Shown here: in pieces, positions 63,935 through 64,000 of the stretch
Layout of the letters: every line of letters starts with the position of its first letter
How positions within the stretch are numbered: position 1 is the first letter of the stretch
From: Streptomyces pinistramenti
Lineage (GTDB): Bacteria; Actinomycetota; Actinomycetes; Streptomycetales; Streptomycetaceae
Assembly (NCBI RefSeq): GCF_020564935.1
Contig: NZ_JAJCXB010000019.1
Location: forward strand, 1-64,000
Direction of reading: 5' to 3'
Length of the DNA stretch: 64,000 nt
The notes under the pieces: model-generated
What the model saw: only the letters and a program-made list of their open reading frames with translations
Told to the model about the DNA's origin: nothing
The model's database searches: none
Position numbers and translations under genes: made by a program

Positions 63935-64000
63935 GTGCTGCCGCAGATCGAGCTGTCATCCGGAACGATCGACTATCAGGACACCGGCGGCGACGGGCCG
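63935..64000 (+). CDS. Alpha/beta hydrolase, N-terminal part (continues outside window)
   Basis: GTG 63935 follows a G-rich stretch and opens LPQIELSSGTIDYQDTGGDG, the usual beginning of an alpha/beta-hydrolase (next expected: a strand and HGL). Only 22 codons are in the window. The substrate is unknown. Confidence 0.6.
   Translation, partial: MLPQIELSSGTIDYQDTGGDGP

Noticed and set aside
1-64000. CRISPR arrays, rRNA or tRNA genes
   Set aside because: No regularly spaced repeats and no tRNA or rRNA consensus were seen on reading the window by eye.

Overview
The window is high-GC actinobacterial DNA, almost certainly from a Streptomyces chromosome. The evidence is the strong GC bias at third codon positions, GTG starts, Shine-Dalgarno sites of the GGAGG type, a 2-methylisoborneol operon, a SARP regulator, TerD, a rifamycin-associated element upstream of a HelR-type helicase, and many decayed oxidoreductase genes of the kind found in chromosome arms.

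Layout. 0-11 kb is a mosaic of small metabolic and regulatory genes: MarR with an alpha-keto acid decarboxylase, a PCMT-type methyltransferase, LysR, GNAT, a methyltransferase and a PNPOx-like flavoprotein. Between them lie broken genes (CMD family, aldo/keto reductase, zinc alcohol dehydrogenase, MOSC, SDR, an IS5-type transposase tail). 11.3-15.0 kb is the 2-methylisoborneol operon: a family 2B encapsulin-like shell protein with a cyclic-nucleotide-binding-type domain, the terpene cyclase with a long disordered N-terminus, and the GPP C-methyltransferase. A DUF4185 Tat-secreted protein converges on it.

16.5-33.3 kb is a non-ribosomal peptide cluster: a stand-alone condensation protein, a LuxR-type regulator, an MFS exporter, a short TTA-containing leader ORF coupled to a TauD/SyrP-like hydroxylase, an A-T didomain (code resembling Gln), a type II thioesterase, MbtH, a 2007-aa T-C-T-C-A-T-TE synthetase and a large SARP regulator. 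The synthetase has more carrier domains than adenylation domains, so some carriers must be loaded in trans. Its two T-C units look like a recent tandem duplication.

33.6-46 kb holds a Ser/Thr kinase, a DUF574-type methyltransferase, a TerD-domain protein, a lysozyme-like secreted protein, a CASTOR/POLLUX-like channel protein, a divergent TSUP-permease/LysR pair, the HelR-type helicase and a DUF6333-like protein. 46.4-57.1 kb is a second biosynthetic locus. Two related HTH/TPR-type regulators are transcribed divergently. Seven tightly packed genes follow: acyltransferase, acyl-CoA oxidase-like protein, KAS III, SDR, a second KAS III, ACP and KAS II. This is a small dissociated fatty-acid/polyketide assembly line of unknown product and the best candidate here for an undescribed pathway.

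57-64 kb is again accessory DNA. After a secreted phospholipase D-like protein, one VOC-family gene appears to be split in two by an IS21-like element. That element carries an istA-istB fusion ORF and a RidA gene, and itself contains an ISL3 element with perfect 8-bp target duplications. A type I PKS carrier-domain remnant, a decayed methyltransferase and the start of an alpha/beta hydrolase close the window.

All functional statements come from reading sequence motifs; no database search was run.
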